Source: Phanerodontia chrysosporium (lineage: Eukaryota; Basidiomycota; Agaricomycetes; Polyporales; Phanerochaetaceae). Taken from it: DNA of 64,000 bases. Positions 46,811 through 63,845 of the stretch are shown here, piece by piece; position 1 is the stretch's first letter, and each line of letters begins with the position of its first letter. A program made the position numbers and the translations under genes. Location of the stretch: assembly GCA_001910725.1 (NCBI GenBank), contig MJGA01000026.1, positions 186,001-250,000 on the forward strand, in the 5' to 3' direction. The notes beneath the pieces are model-generated. The model saw nothing but the letters and a program-made list of their open reading frames with translations, searched no databases and was not told the DNA's origin.

Positions 46811-47735
46811 ATGTCCTTCGCTGCTAGCGACCCGTACGAGCTGATGCAGTGGCACTTCAGCATTGGTAAGTGCTCTGCTTGGATAATCTGAGGTGTTCGT
46901 AGTGCTGAGACGAGTCAGCCCACGATGCCCACAGAACGGGGCTCTGCACCATTCTTTCACACCTAGACGACCCGCCGAGGGAAGACCTCAGGAACTTTCT
47001 GGGGTACTGCGAGGCGTGGGCTCGGTCCCTAGAGCACCACCTTGACACCCAGGTGCGCCATCGCCTTGCGCGAACATGCCCACACGGCCCAACAGCATTG
47101 TCACGCAGGAGTCCGTCGTCTTCCCGACCCTGGGCAAGAAAATCGACTTGTCGCACGAACGTGAGCAGCACAAGAGCGTACAAGACGTGCTAGGCACGTT
47201 CCTCAACGCCGTGCTCGCCGCACGCGCAGACGCCGCCGCCTTCGACGCACGCCAGCTGAGGCTGCTGCTGCTCGCCGCGGATGCCCTCCTTGTACGCACG
47301 TTCTACTGCCCCGATTATCGGATGTTACTCACCCATGCGAGGGCAGCTCACATACTTCGACGAAATACTCGCGTGCGTGGCCGCTCCAACACTCAAAGAC
47401 GCGGGATTCACAAGCACCGAGTGCCGCGACATGGTCGCGGCAATGGAGAGGTATGCCAAGGCACATGGCAACCCCTTCCTCGTCATACCCTATGTGCGAG
47501 CGTACGTGTGCTTGCGCATAGATGGCCGGCGCCTCGCTGATGTGTGTGCATAGGCATACACCGCCTGAGTACAAAGACGTCTGGCCACCCATGCCCTGGG
47601 TGCTTCGGAAGTTCGTCATACCTTATATGCTGGCAAAGAAACATCCGGGGTCAGTTCTTGAACTCCCGTTCACGACCTGTGAGCTCACCTTCTGAACCCA
47701 GATATTGGAAGTATGCGCCATACCCGGTTTCATAG
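46811..47735 (+). CDS. Hemerythrin (HHE cation-binding) domain protein
   Basis: Exons 46,811-46,865, 46,919-47,052, 47,109-47,291, 47,347-47,501, 47,554-47,649 and 47,702-47,735; 218 residues with perfect phases. The four-helix HHE pattern is visible: HDAH at about residues 20-23, SLEHHLDTQESVVFP at 55-69, and HEREQH at 79-84. These supply the His/Glu ligands expected for a di-iron or similar metal site. The C-terminal 100 residues include a PYVRAHTPPEYKDVWPPMPW segment common to fungal family members. Cytosolic; a role in oxygen, iron or redox handling is inferred from the family only. Confidence 0.85.
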
Positions 47736-48215
47736 ACCCGTTGCGAGTACCTGTATAGGTAAAATTCATCGTGATGTGATGCCTTTCCTTCCTTAGGGCC
47801 AAATTAAGGTAGCTCAAGCGTCGATTGGGTCTTCAAACAAGAAAAGACACATACGAGCCCAGAGATCCTGTCTTGAGATGCTGATGGGCTTGTACGCCTC
47901 GCCCTCGTTAAGCATACTGGCTAGAATGTCACCGACGGCAACGCCAAGACACGATACAGTTCCCGCGGCCTTCCGTACCGTTGCAGTCATGCTCACCCTT
48001 TGAGTGGAAAGAGGTTCGGAATTGTGTACACCCGACGTCCAGTTTGGCATGTCCCGCGGGGATGTGGAAGTCTAGCATTCCGCATATACATGCATAGGTC
48101 AGACAGACACGTCACATACCACAGACTTCATGGTTTCTTTGTGCCTTGAAGACATGTCTCGTTCATGGATCCAGAAAACCAGTCTATGCAGCGTTAAAGA
48201 GTACGCGTCGGGTAA
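47736..48215. other. Intergenic with one weak minus-strand ORF
   Basis: A 78-codon minus-strand frame (47,814-48,050, starting MPNWTSGVHNSEPL) has an ATG but no recognisable family or intron structure. It may be chance. Otherwise 3' ends of the convergent neighbours. Confidence 0.35.
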
Positions 48216-48626
48216 TCATACATTGAGCAGCTGCGCAATCCGAGATGCAACATCGGATTCGGACAGGTTTTCGACATCTATGTGCTTCTCAACTCCGCGC
48301 TCTGCAGAGTGCAAACCGTGTCAAGAGAATGTAAGACGGGGGAGGACGGAGTGACGCACCGAACCGCGCAAACACCCGTGCAGGAGTGCCCCTCGCCTCC
48401 CGAATGAGAATAGGCAGGTCTGGGTTGTGCTGCTTCAGAACCGGGTATGTCGAGGCGACAAACTGCCTGCAAAGCCACGCGAAGCGGCGGACGGTGAGCT
48501 TGGCAGAGCGAAAGCGCGAGACTGCCCGACGAACCTGGTGCCCGCAGAGGCCGCGCCGGACTGACAGCAGAGGATGCGAATCTCACGGATGGCTGGCGAG
48601 AGTGCCTTGGCGAACGAGGACGACAT
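48216..48626 (-). CDS. NADH:ubiquinone oxidoreductase subunit NDUFA2 (complex I B8)
   Basis: Accessory subunit of mitochondrial complex I with a thioredoxin-like fold. Exons 48,535-48,626, 48,360-48,466 and 48,216-48,301; 94 residues, the usual size. Motifs: REIRILCCQSGAASAGTRQF at the N-terminus (the CC pair is typical), then a DLPILIREARG-like strand and VFARFERGVEK. It ends with the SRIAQLL helix. No cleavable presequence, as expected for this subunit. Start codons of this gene and the RAX1-like gene are 158 bp apart, head to head. Confidence 0.92.
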
Positions 48627-48784
48627 TGTCGGCGGCGTAGGTGGTGGTGGTCGAAGACGACGTCGGCGACGCCCGCCACAACGAACAAGACGTCACGTGC
48701 ACCGCGCGCTTAACAGGAATGAACTCCGTTGCTGGTTGTTCGCGACGACCACGAGGCTTCTAAACTCGACGAGCACAGACGTCG
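48627..48784. promoter_or_regulatory. Short divergent promoter NDUFA2 / RAX1-like
   Basis: The 158 bp between two head-to-head ATGs, too short for two independent long promoters. Shared regulation is plausible. No TATA box is visible. Confidence 0.5.
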
Positions 48785-50093
48785 ATGGACGACCCACGTC
48801 AGGATGAGTGGGCTCAAGAACGCAAGAACCGCCTGCCCTCATTCACGGAGGTCCTCTCGCGGCGGACAAGGCCTCCGGTAGATTTGTTCATGTTCTAGTG
48901 CGTCGCTACTCCCTCGCTTTGCCGTCTCTCTGACTGAGGCGGAACCCTTCAGTTTGTTTCTGCAACGCGAAGGCGCGGAGGATATCCTAGACTTTTGGCT
49001 TGATGTACAACAACACGAGAACTTATGTCGCGCCTACTTCAAGGACGTCCGCAAGTCTGGTCGGACGATTCGCGAAGACTGGCCAGAATACTGGGACTAT
49101 GCGAGACGACGAGGGTCTATCTACGGCACTGTCGTTGGCCTCAACCCGAACTCGGCTGCCAAGCGGAGCACGACGAGCACTGGCGAGCTACTGTCCGACC
49201 ACGACAGGCACAATCTGGCGAACGTCGACGAGAAGGCGGCACGCAGTCCAAGCCCATACAGTCCGCATACAGTTGCCTCCCCTGCGACAGCCGTAGATCC
49301 GCCACGCTCCACGACACCTTTCTCGTTGTCAGGGCGGACGTCCGCTCTGTTCAACGCACGACGAGCATCCCGTGCCCCGACCATCATCCCGCGCACCTCC
49401 GCCATCTCTCGCCAGGACCTCATAGCGTCTGCGGAACGCATCTACTTCCGGTACCTCTCGCCGGCTGCGAACACTCCGGGGTCCAATGAGAACCACGAGA
49501 TCTACCTGCCGCCGTCTCTACGTATCCATTCATTTCCGCTCAGCAGCACGCACGAGCCGAAGACAGCGACGGAGATGAGCATCATGGCCCAGATCCCCGA
49601 CATGTTCCACGCGCAGAAAGAATACGTCTTTCGTGCGATGGAGCAGGATGCCTTCCCGCGTTTCCTGCGTGCCAAGGCGTTTGGAAACCTAACACCCGTC
49701 TCTGCACTGGTACGGCTCGTGGTCGGGCTCGTGGTCCTCTGGATCGGCCTTTCTGTAGGCTTCTCACTCATTTTCCTCGACGTGCACCCCAAGTCAAAGC
49801 GTTTCTTCGTAAGTTTGTTCTTTCGTCTATCAGGCCCAGGCTGAGCAGTTGGACAGCTCTTCATACCATTCAGCATCGCCATTCTCTTCCTCATTTCCCA
49901 TCAGTATGAGCTGGACCCGATCCTCGTTTTCCTCGGCCAATCAGAGTCAACGCCTTTCCGTACCCTCCGCATTCGCGAGCCGTACGTCAAGAAACTTCTC
50001 ATAGGCCGAGCGATCTGGGTTACCATCCTCGTCTGCGCAGGCGTGGCAGCCCTGACACTGTTATTTTGGGCTGTCCCAGGCCATCGCCTCTAG
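48785..50093 (+). CDS. RGS-domain membrane protein, RAX1-like
   Basis: Exons 48,785-48,897, 48,953-49,808 and 49,857-50,093; 401 residues. It opens with RLPSFTEVLSRRTRPPVDLF. The RGS-like fold follows, with EDILDFWLDVQQHENLCRAY. A Ser/Pro-rich insert (about residues 100-180) interrupts the domain, and the second half starts near SRQDLIASAERIYFRYL. Three hydrophobic segments are at the C-terminus: LVRLVVGLVVLWIGLSVGF, FIPFSIAILFLI and AIWVTILVCAGVAALTLLF. RGS plus C-terminal membrane segments is the architecture of yeast Rax1, a cortical marker in bud-site selection. The role here (polarity or G-protein signalling) is inferred. Confidence 0.85.
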
Positions 50094-50956
50094 AACAGCG
50101 TCTCAGTACGACGCTTGTGCCGCGGGCCTGCGCAGCGTGGACCTGAGGAGTGGCTCTTGTCGGAACCCCTTGTTTATATCCCATCGCCTGTGGTCGTCTG
50201 GGTCGGTCGTCTTCCTTACATCGATTAATATCGTAACTCATCACCCCGTATTCTCTCTTTTGCGTCACACTTCCACCTGTGCACAGTCGTGTTGCACACC
50301 CCGAATACTTTGCCTACGCTAGTTATACCCTTCACCATTATTCCCTCGCGCGCCACTCCTTTCACACCACCGCTCTCCGCTCCAGCACGCTCTCGTTCCC
50401 CTTGCCGCTTTACTTTCATTTCCCGCTAGTCCGTTTGATCTATATGTGACTGACGGACGTCTATGCACAGTAGTCCTGTTTGCCACCATCCCCGCACCAG
50501 TAAGTATGAAGGGCCGAGCACCGACGTCTTCCCTCGCGTCTGGTGCTGGTCAAATTATGTATATACCCGCTTTGCATCTGAACCGCTTGTAATTGTAATC
50601 ATGTAGAACCGGTTTTGTCCAGGTCTCCTAGGGAGCTGCGTTGCGCAATCCCGTTTCTGCAATTGCTGATGCAGCATTCTTCGGGTGTCATGCGATATTC
50701 TGGATATGACCGCCATCAGGATGCCATAATACTCAGGGTAGGAGATGGGTGGGAGAGCGCCTTGGGGAATCGTGGGTTGCCGGAGAGCGGCAGGTCTCCA
50801 GTTCAATCTTCAACGGCCTGCTCGTCATACGTTTTCTGCACAGGCTGTCACTAACTGGTCTCCAGGACCGCAATACGTCGGGTCAGTAGTTCATTAATAG
50901 GTCCTGTGTGATGCATTGACGGTAGTTATAGGGCCGGCTTCGCCGAAATAGCTTCC
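50094..50956. other. Intergenic, no feature seen
   Basis: 3' flank of the RAX1-like gene and promoter of the F-box gene. A CT-rich stretch at about 50,240-50,420 is the only compositional feature. Confidence 0.45.
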
Positions 50957-52261
50957 ATGTGCGGCCCACCAGACAAGCGGAGGCTGCCGCAGGAGCTCAT
51001 GGACATTATCATCGATCACCTGCACATGGACAAGGAGACACTCAAGCACTGCTCCCTTGTCTGCAGAGATTGGCTCCCCTCAAGTTCGCTGCACCTCCTT
51101 CGCTGCGTGGCGTGGCCCAGGGGACCCCACCGGCATCAGACCTGCGATCGCCAGGAGATCGTATCCGCCGGCGGACAGCAATGCTCGTGCCACGACCCAA
51201 CAAATACCAGCTTTCGCGCATGCCCCGCGATCTTGCAATCGAGCGACCGGCTCCAGCTGTGCGTTCGCGAGATCAGGCTCACCTCGCAGCGCCCGAAGTG
51301 CTTGGTGCGGCCCGCAGCGCGCGCGAAGTGGGAGAAGCTGGAGGTCTCCGTGATCACCTCCATTCTGGATATCCTGCCGAACCTCGAATGCCTGCACCTG
51401 GAGCGCTGCGCTCTGAGGTCCTCCGGGGCGGCGCACAACACTGGCCACACACGGGCGCAACAAGGCCCGCGACACAGCCTCCGCGAGCTCTCCATACGCG
51501 AGCTAGCCCGTGGGTCGGCGGTCGAGCCTCTGAACGATCTGCTGGGCATCTTCCAGCACCTCGGAAAGCTGACCGTCGAGCACATCCTCAATTGGGAGCG
51601 CTCTAGCCCGTCGTTCGTGCGGCCACTGCCTGCGCTCAGCGTCGAACACCTGGTGCTGCACGTCAGCGCAGGGGTGGTGGCCAAGGCGCTCTGCCACGAG
51701 CTGAAAGCGCACACGCACCTCGCCGAGATGCGCGCGCTGACCTCGGACTGGCTCGACGCGCCCCTCGTCGACTTTGTCTGCGCCGCGCAAAATCTGGAGT
51801 CGCTCGTGCTCATCGCAACGAGGAACCAGCCGCCGATCGACCCGACGCCCCGCCACACGAGCCTGCGGCGACTCACATTCGTGACATCGCTCGGCTTCGA
51901 GACCGTCATGGGCTTCTACTCGTCGACGTTCCGCACCGTCGCGGGGCACATGCAGACGCTCTCGGTCTTCCGCAACGTCGCGGAGATCACCCTCCAGTTT
52001 CGCGTGCAAGTCGACGAAGTCTTGAAAGAGGACCCGGCATTCGACCTTCAGACCATTCTCGAGCCAGCGCTCTCTCCGTTCGGCGAGTGGCAGGCCATAG
52101 GGGATGCTCTGAATGCCTACGCGTCACTGCGAGCCCTTGTCCTCAAGGTGTGCAGCGTGGGGGAAGTTGGGCAATTATGCGCGTCCATCCTTGGGGCAGC
52201 TGCAGCTCGTCACCTACCCGAACAGTATGTCAATATGCTCCGCATTGTGAACGAAATATGA
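50957..52261 (+). CDS. F-box protein (tandem family member, intact)
   Basis: Intronless, 434 residues. The F-box is at residues about 8-50: RRLPQELMDIIIDHLHMDKE and LKHCSLVCRDWLP. The rest contains irregular leucine-rich segments (LRELSIRELARG, LEHLVLHVS-like, LRALVLKVCSVGE) and ends ARHLPEQYVNMLRIVNEI. This is the expanded basidiomycete F-box/LRR-like class. Two degraded relatives follow directly downstream, so this is one locus of a local gene family. The target is unknown. Confidence 0.82.
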   Translation: MCGPPDKRRLPQELMDIIIDHLHMDKETLKHCSLVCRDWLPSSSLHLLRCVAWPRGPHRHQTCDRQEIVSAGGQQCSCHDPTNTSFRACPAILQSSDRLQLCVREIRLTSQRPKCLVRPAARAKWEKLEVSVITSILDILPNLECLHLERCALRSSGAAHNTGHTRAQQGPRHSLRELSIRELARGSAVEPLNDLLGIFQHLGKLTVEHILNWERSSPSFVRPLPALSVEHLVLHVSAGVVAKALCHELKAHTHLAEMRALTSDWLDAPLVDFVCAAQNLESLVLIATRNQPPIDPTPRHTSLRRLTFVTSLGFETVMGFYSSTFRTVAGHMQTLSVFRNVAEITLQFRVQVDEVLKEDPAFDLQTILEPALSPFGEWQAIGDALNAYASLRALVLKVCSVGEVGQLCASILGAAAARHLPEQYVNMLRIVNEI

Positions 52262-52743
52262 AGTAAGTCTTCGAGATATTCAGTCGATCCTCGCCTTTGT
52301 TGACATATTGCGGCTCAGGAGGATGACTACTCCCATGACGCTAACGATCGCCACGAGAGATATACCCTTGAATATACCCGATGGGACATTGCTATCGACT
52401 CACCGGCAGAGATGTATGGATGGTTCCGTTCTCCTTCATGATGGTTTTTCCAGTTGGTCGCTTTCAGTTTGGTCTATATCCGCTACTCACCTGTTGTACG
52501 CTTGTGTTCTTCCTTGCTATCGTGTTGCCTACTCGAACATAGATGTTTGGCCCAGTAAAAGGGTGCGAGCGCCACTGGCCGCGGATTTTCTCAAGGTATA
52601 GGCGGCGACTTGCTGAGTTTCGAAATGAGTCAGCCGAGCCTCGTGAAGCTGATGTTCCTACTCGACGTTGACCACCGAATACGAAAAGGTGACGTGTTGA
52701 GCCTTCAACTTGGGACACGCATAATGACGATGTTGGCGCAGGG
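52262..52743. other. Spacer between F-box gene and decayed relative
   Basis: No gene recognised. It may hold the promoter remnant of the downstream pseudogene. Confidence 0.4.
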
Positions 52744-54060
52744 ATGGCTGAGACTCGTATCTCCGCAGGTCGTGGATCACTACCGCAGGAGCTCGTGGAC
52801 GTTATCCTCGACCACTTGCACGACGACAAAAATTCCCTCAGAACCTGCTATCTCGTGTGCAAGGCTTGGCTCCCAACGAGCTCTCCTCATCTTCTGCGAT
52901 ACATTGTATGGCCGCCGCCAGTCTACAACCGGATCCGGTGCAGATATTTCGAGCTCTTGTGGAGCACGAATGTGAAGCGTTGCTCGTGCCCCGACGAAGC
53001 GGAGACTCGTTTTGCCACCTGTCTCGAGACTCTAAAGTCGTCTTCTCGACTCCAACGCTACGTCCATGCGCTCCGGCTTACCTCGGTCCGGCAGGAGTGC
53101 TTTATGGCCCCCGCCACACAGGGGAACGCGAGACATTGGACTTGCCTACGCTTGTTGCGATCCTCGATCACCTCCCCGCCTTGGAGTCTCTTCTATTGAA
53201 GCGCTGTTCCATGTGCATAGCGGCCTGTGCTCATGAGGGCGATAGGGTGTATCCCTACCTTTACTCGCTCGAAGAACGTCGTATAGCTTGCGGGATCTCG
53301 AGTTCCACGAACTTATTAGCGAGGGCTCGGCGAAGCTATGGCTATGTTCTTGTCACTTATCAAGCGCATTGCACATCTACGCCTTGTCGACGTCGGCGCT
53401 GCCGCTCTGCGGGTCACGATCCGTTCACGTTCCCGCGTCCACTCTCATTCACTGGTCTAGAGGCGTTAGCGATCGCCAGCAGAACGTATACTCACGGGAA
53501 GTCATACGAGCACTCTGCCATGCGCTGCGGGCGAACGTTGACCTAACAACGCTGCGAAAGGTGGACATTGACTATCTGACCGTTGATAGAGTCCTCGATG
53601 TGGTATTTGCTGCGCCGAACGTGGAGTCTTTCAGCTACAACATATACACCAGCTTTCCGATCTAACTTGTGCAAGCTCGCGTTCGTCTTGCCCTGGAACT
53701 TTGTGACGCACATGACCGCTACCTTAGTGCTTCGATACAGGCTCTGGCTGAAAATATGCGAAGGCTTTCGGTGCCCAATGCATCGGAGCTTGTCATCGAT
53801 GTTTCCCTCTCCGTGAACAAGGCGAGGGCGAGGCTCCGGAGTCCGATGTCGATGTCGCTGTCGCGAGAGCTCTCGTCGAGCTCAATCAAGAGTGGCGCGC
53901 CATTGGCGAGGCACTAGAGGGCTACCCGTTACTGCAGACCCTGACGCTGAAAATCCGCAATCACACGTCAGTGCAGAACCGTCGGTACATCCACGTCCTC
54001 CAAATGCAGCTGAACGCCACCTTCCTCGAAGATATAGCAGCATGCTGCAGGTCGTAGACG
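52744..54060 (+). pseudogene. Decayed F-box gene, paralogue of 50,957-52,261
   Basis: It begins with an intact F-box (SLPQELVDVILDHLHDDKNS...CYLVCKAWLP) aligning with the neighbour. Homology then hops between all three frames: near 53,128 (a short G run), 53,285, 53,330-53,400 and 53,660. The later phrases EVIRALCHALRANVDLTTLR, FAAPNVESF and EWRAIGEALEGYPLLQTLTL match the neighbour in order. At least four frame breaks and a stop at about 53,198 in the first frame argue for a true pseudogene. One break resembles the single-base gaps seen in other genes of the window. Confidence 0.8.
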
Positions 54061-54360
54061 TCGAGATGAAGGTACGCATGGACCCTCGTTGGCATCTGCG
54101 AAAGACTCATGCTTGGGTTAGGATCCACGGCACAAGGCGCAGGTATACGAGTCAACGCTAAGCGTGACATAGAGCGGAACAAAGATATGGATCGCCTACG
54201 GAGTTGGCATTTGGAAGCCATTGGACAGCAAGCTCGTATATATGGATTATACTTTGTAAGCTGAGATAGGTAGCCGTTGCTACCGGATAACGTGTGTCAC
54301 CAGTGCATATAGATGTGTACGAGTGTCCTAGGAGAGGTACTATTATCATCCTGCTATTTG

Positions 54361-54600
54361 CAGGCTTCTGTCAGATCTTGAGCAGGATGGTTCGCCATTC
54401 GCGAGTCCCGAACGAGATTCCAGCATTGCAGACTACAACCTCGAAATCCGCAGCTTCATGCACGATCCTCAGTACTACTTCTATGTGCTCTGCGATGCGG
54501 CCGCTCGTAACCTCCCTCTAGAATATCTCGATGTATTTCTGGAGACGGAAATCAAGGATGAGCTGGGTACATATGGTTCACCACTCGTCTGCATCCTTGC
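54361..54600 (+). pseudogene. C-terminal remnant of a third F-box relative
   Basis: The frame around 54,458-54,560 reads DAAARNLPLEYLDVFLETEI. This resembles the extreme C-terminus of the intact gene (GAAAARHLPEQYVNMLRIVNEI). No matching N-terminal part is found between 54,060 and 54,360. Either a fragment of another family member or the displaced 3' end of the preceding pseudogene. Confidence 0.5.
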
Positions 54601-54700
54601 AAATCACAGAAGATACCTCATACCGTCATCTCTAGGCCTAAGTGCAAATCGCAGTATCTTTCGTACTACTCAAAGTGACTATTCGGAGTGAGGACGAGAG

Positions 54701-55545
54701 GTATTAGTAGAGTTGGTGTTGGCTGTACCGCGTCGATTAGTAGCACTGCAATACGCTTATGTAATCGTCCCTCTCTCCCTTTTTTTACTTGCTCGACTCG
54801 AGTTCAACTTTCTTTCATCACATACATACCCCATCCATTCAAATGACCCTGCGCCTCTCTGATTGTAAAGAGCTCTCAGTTCTTGTTGGATAGTTGAATG
54901 TGACGTCCCAGTCGGAATTCATCAGCAACCGTGCAACCTTACAACGGTTTCGCTACGATCAACTACGCTTATGTTTCGCTCGACCGGCCTTCCCACTTGC
55001 AAGTACGCACTGAGAAAAGCGGCGATATTTCGTTTCCTGCAGTCCAAGTGGACGTCGAACGCAACTCCCTCTGGAGCCTAACCCCGGCCTGTGGCCCCGC
55101 GGTCGACCGCAGCGTTACATCAGGACGCTTAGGCGCGTTTTCCGTGTCGGGATTAGACGGACACATCGGATGTCAGACTGCTCTCGACGTGCAAGGTGCG
55201 AAGTGCCGTCGTCCAGATCTCGCAACGTACTGACGCCCAGCAACAGTATAGCCAAATTGCGTGCCTGTTGTTCCTGTTCCTCCGCGTTACGAAGTGCATG
55301 ATCTGTTCCTGGAATTGTCTGAGATGACGGCATGAACGGCCCTGCTCTTGATGCGAGGATGCGAGGATGTTCTGATGAAGCGGATCACCCTTGCAACGAC
55401 GATTGCAGAGACGTGCCTTGGCGGCATCGCGGTTCGCCCGCGGCCGCATGACCCTCGACCGACCAGCGTATATATACCGCCATGTAGACATGTTTGGTTT
55501 GTTGTGCCCTCGCTCGAAGGTATCGGTTCGTCGAGGAACTCCGCC
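54701..55545. other. Intergenic, promoter of GMC oxidoreductase gene
   Basis: No gene recognised. The right part holds the TATA box listed separately. Confidence 0.45.
55469..55476 (+). promoter_or_regulatory. TATA box of GMC oxidoreductase gene
   Basis: TATATATA, about 70 bases upstream of the ATG at 55,546. A strong, canonical box in contrast to the TATA-less housekeeping genes nearby; it fits an inducible secreted enzyme. Confidence 0.65.
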
Positions 55546-57887
55546 ATGGCACTCGCATTGCGCCCCGTGTTCGCCAGCTTGATCACGCTGCTCACCGCCA
55601 CTCTGGCGAACGCTGCGCTCTATACCGATGCCAGCCAGCTTCCCGACAACACGTACGACTTTGTCGTCGTCGGAGGTGCGTTAGTTATGGTCAAACTGGA
55701 TACTCGGTATTGATGTGAATATTACACCTTCAGCCGGCACGGCGGGCAACGTCATGGCCGCACGCTTGTCAGAGAACCCGAAGTTCAAGGTCTTGGTTAT
55801 TGAGGCTGGAATCTCGTATGTGGCGTAGAGGTTTCGCATGCTTGTGCACACCGCTCATGGGCATCTGGCAGGAACGAAGGTGTGCGCAACGTCGAGGTGC
55901 CATTCCTGGCAACGCAGAACATTCCTGCGACGCCTGTTACCTGGAACTACACGACGGTGCCCCAGGCCGGTCTGGATAACCGTACCGTGGCCTACCCCCG
56001 CGGCCGCGTTCTGGGGGGAGCAGTTCCATCAGTACGTCCATGCGGCCTCCGACCTCAACTCGTCGAATGGGCTGACAAACGTCATGCAGACTTCCTCGCC
56101 TACACGCGAGGCTCGGACGCAGAGTTCGACCGGTGGGCGAACCTTACTGGCGACGAGGGTTGGTCCTGGGCTAACCTTCTGCCATACTACCTGAAGGTGC
56201 GCTCTGCGTGACGAGCTTTGATGCCGCAGACCTGATATGTAGGGCGCAGAACGCCCGTCTCGTACCACCTGCCGACCACCACAACACTTCTGGCGAAGTG
56301 ATCCCCGCCGACCATGGCTACGGCCCGCTGGAGATGAGTCTCCCCGGCTTCCCGACCACGGCAGATCAGAAGGTCGTAGCGACCACTCAAGTGAACGGGT
56401 CGCTCTTCCCATACAACATTGATCTCAATTCAGGAAACTCGGTCGGTATCGGTGAGTGCGACCGAAGATTCTTGCTTGCCTCGCTCTCACGCCGAGCGGG
56501 ATTCAGGCCTCATTCAAAGCACCATTGGCCATGGCGAGCGCAGCAGCTCTGCCACCGCCTACCTGGAACCGGCCTTGAACCGGCCCAATCTACACCTCCT
56601 GATCGAGAACACAGTCACCAGGCTGGTTTCCACGAAGGGGTCGAATGGGGTGCCGACCTTCACCGGCGTCGAGTTTGCGGCCAGTGCTTCTGGTACGTTA
56701 CGAGTCGTCTGGTGATCTGTCAGACGCTGATGCACCGGGTACGTAGCCCCGCGCCACACAGTTACAGTGAAGAAGGAAATCATCCTCTCAGCCGGCTCTA
56801 TCGGCACTCCCCAGATCCTGCTTCTATCCGGCGTAGGGAACAAGACGGACCTTGCAAGCATCGGCATCCCGTCCGTCGTAGATCTCCCGGACGTTGGCCA
56901 GAACCTCAAGGACCACCCGATTCTCTCCAACTACTGGCAGGTCACGATGAACGACACGTTCGACGACGTCTATCGCGACACCTCGGTCTTCAATGCGAAG
57001 CTGGCGCAGTGGCAGAGCAGCCGGACAGGCCTTTTCGCGGACTCGCCCACGAACGCCCTTGGCTTCCTGCGGATTCCCGACGATGCAGCGATTTGGAGCC
57101 AGTTCGAGGATCCTGCTGCCGGTACGTACCTCGTTCACACGGGCTTCTTCGTACGCCAACGCTTCTTCAGGTCCCAACAGTGGGCACTTCGAGCTTCTGT
57201 TCCTGGTAGGCAACCATTCACATATCGTTCTGTACCGATACTTATGCCGAGTGAAGGATGGCTATGCGCCTGCGCCGGCTCCAGGACCAGGGAACTACTT
57301 CACCATCAATTCAGCCGTCGTTACGCCAGAATCAGGTCCGTATGCTCCTCACATCCAGTGTACCTTCCAGTTGACCTATGTAACCCTTCAGTCGGTTCCG
57401 TGAAGCTCAACTCCTCGAGCCCCTTCGCCTTCCCACTCATTGATCCCGGCTTCTTCACCGCACCGTTCGACATCCAGGCAATGGTCTACGCGGTCAAGGC
57501 CGCGCGCGCATTCATGGAGTCTGCGCCGTGGGCCGGCGTCGCGCTCAGCCGCATCGGCGCCGTAGGCGAGGCCGAGAGCGACGAGGACATCATCGCCGCT
57601 ATTCGCGCAAACACGCGCACGATCTACCACCCGACGTCGAGCGCACGCATGTCTCCCGCGGATGCCTCGTGGGGTGTCGTCGACCCCGAGCTTCGTGTCA
57701 AGGGTGCCAACGGCCTGCGCGTCGTCGACGCTTCTGCATTCGTGAGGAGCAAGCCTTGTAACCTGCTGGTGACGGCGCTGACAGTGGTTCTTCGTAGCCC
57801 TCGATTCCCGCTGTGCACCCGCAAGCTGCGGTCTACATCCTCGCAGAGCGCGCTGCTGACCTTGTCAAGCAAGCGTGGTCTCACTAG
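55546..57887 (+). CDS. Secreted GMC oxidoreductase (aryl-alcohol oxidase-like), one apparent frameshift
   Basis: FAD enzyme of the glucose-methanol-choline family, exported. Multi-exon. Signal peptide MALALRPVFASLITLLTATL with an ANAA cleavage region, then YDFVVVGG and AGNVMAARL (dinucleotide-binding fold), FKVLVIEAG and YPRGRVLGG. Later motifs: EIILSAGSIGTPQILLLSG (PROSITE GMC signature 2 region) and the catalytic IYHPTSSARMSP. After the last intron comes IPAVHPQAAVYILAERAADL to the stop at 57,885-57,887. The six-G run at 56,013-56,018 should be one base longer to reach the SSSI...N motif across the next intron. Such oxidases supply hydrogen peroxide to ligninolytic peroxidases; the substrate is not determinable here. 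Confidence 0.87.
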
Positions 57888-58066
57888 GACCCATTTCACC
57901 CATCTTCCTGACGACCTCGCCGCGATCAGGCTCGAACAGATACGAGACTAATGATGCGAGATAATGTTAATGACATTGCTAGACCCCTCACGAAGACACT
58001 TCGTCCCCTATACGTCTAGACAATTTGTACAACAGATGGCTAATACATTGGTTTATACATCAGACC

Positions 58067-63195
<5,129 letters not shown>

Positions 63196-63845
63196 TGGGA
63201 GGTCTGCGATACCCGGTGAGTCCGAGTGGGTCTTTTATACGAATCTAGCGCTCCGATCCACGGAAATGGGAGGAGAACGTGTCCTTGGTACAGCCCTGAG
63301 AGCGAGACTGTCAGCGATATAACTATGTTGTCTGTCCCGGACGATATACTCACCGGCTTTCACGGGATCGTCCTCAAAGTCCACCGAAGACGCGTCGAGT
63401 TCGACCTACGTACCCAGCAATCTAACATATCACAACAATCAGGGCGTGGTAGGCGGATATGTCAACGTGTAGCTACGTGCCAGGGATGCCAGGGATGCGA
63501 AATGGTGGAATGAAGCAAAGGTGGGGAGAATAATCGGGCGCCTGGCATTGACTCGACGCGATAAGATTAGATGAGAACGCGCACGTGGCAACAACCAGTG
63601 TAGATGACCAGCAGCACCAGGCAGCACCGCGAGTCGTCGTCGCTCGGCTAGCATGGGGATACCGATGCTATACGGATGCACCTACAGCAGGACAGCCGCG
63701 GACACGGTGGATTTTGCTCGAGCTTGGCTCAGGCTCACACGCATGAGCCTTTTCTCTCCGGCTGTCCTCGGGCTGCAAGCTTCACCCACGATCGACGTCT
63801 GCTGCACATGAGCTACGAGCCCAAGCAAATGCGTACAAGGCGTCC
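63196..63845. other. Promoter-side region of ARO1, no gene seen
   Basis: No credible gene. Short open frames here lack ATG context or homology. Confidence 0.45.

Noticed and set aside
47814..48050. 78-codon minus-strand ORF with ATG
   Set aside because: Could be a small gene, but nothing in sequence or context supports it; mentioned only within the intergenic entry.
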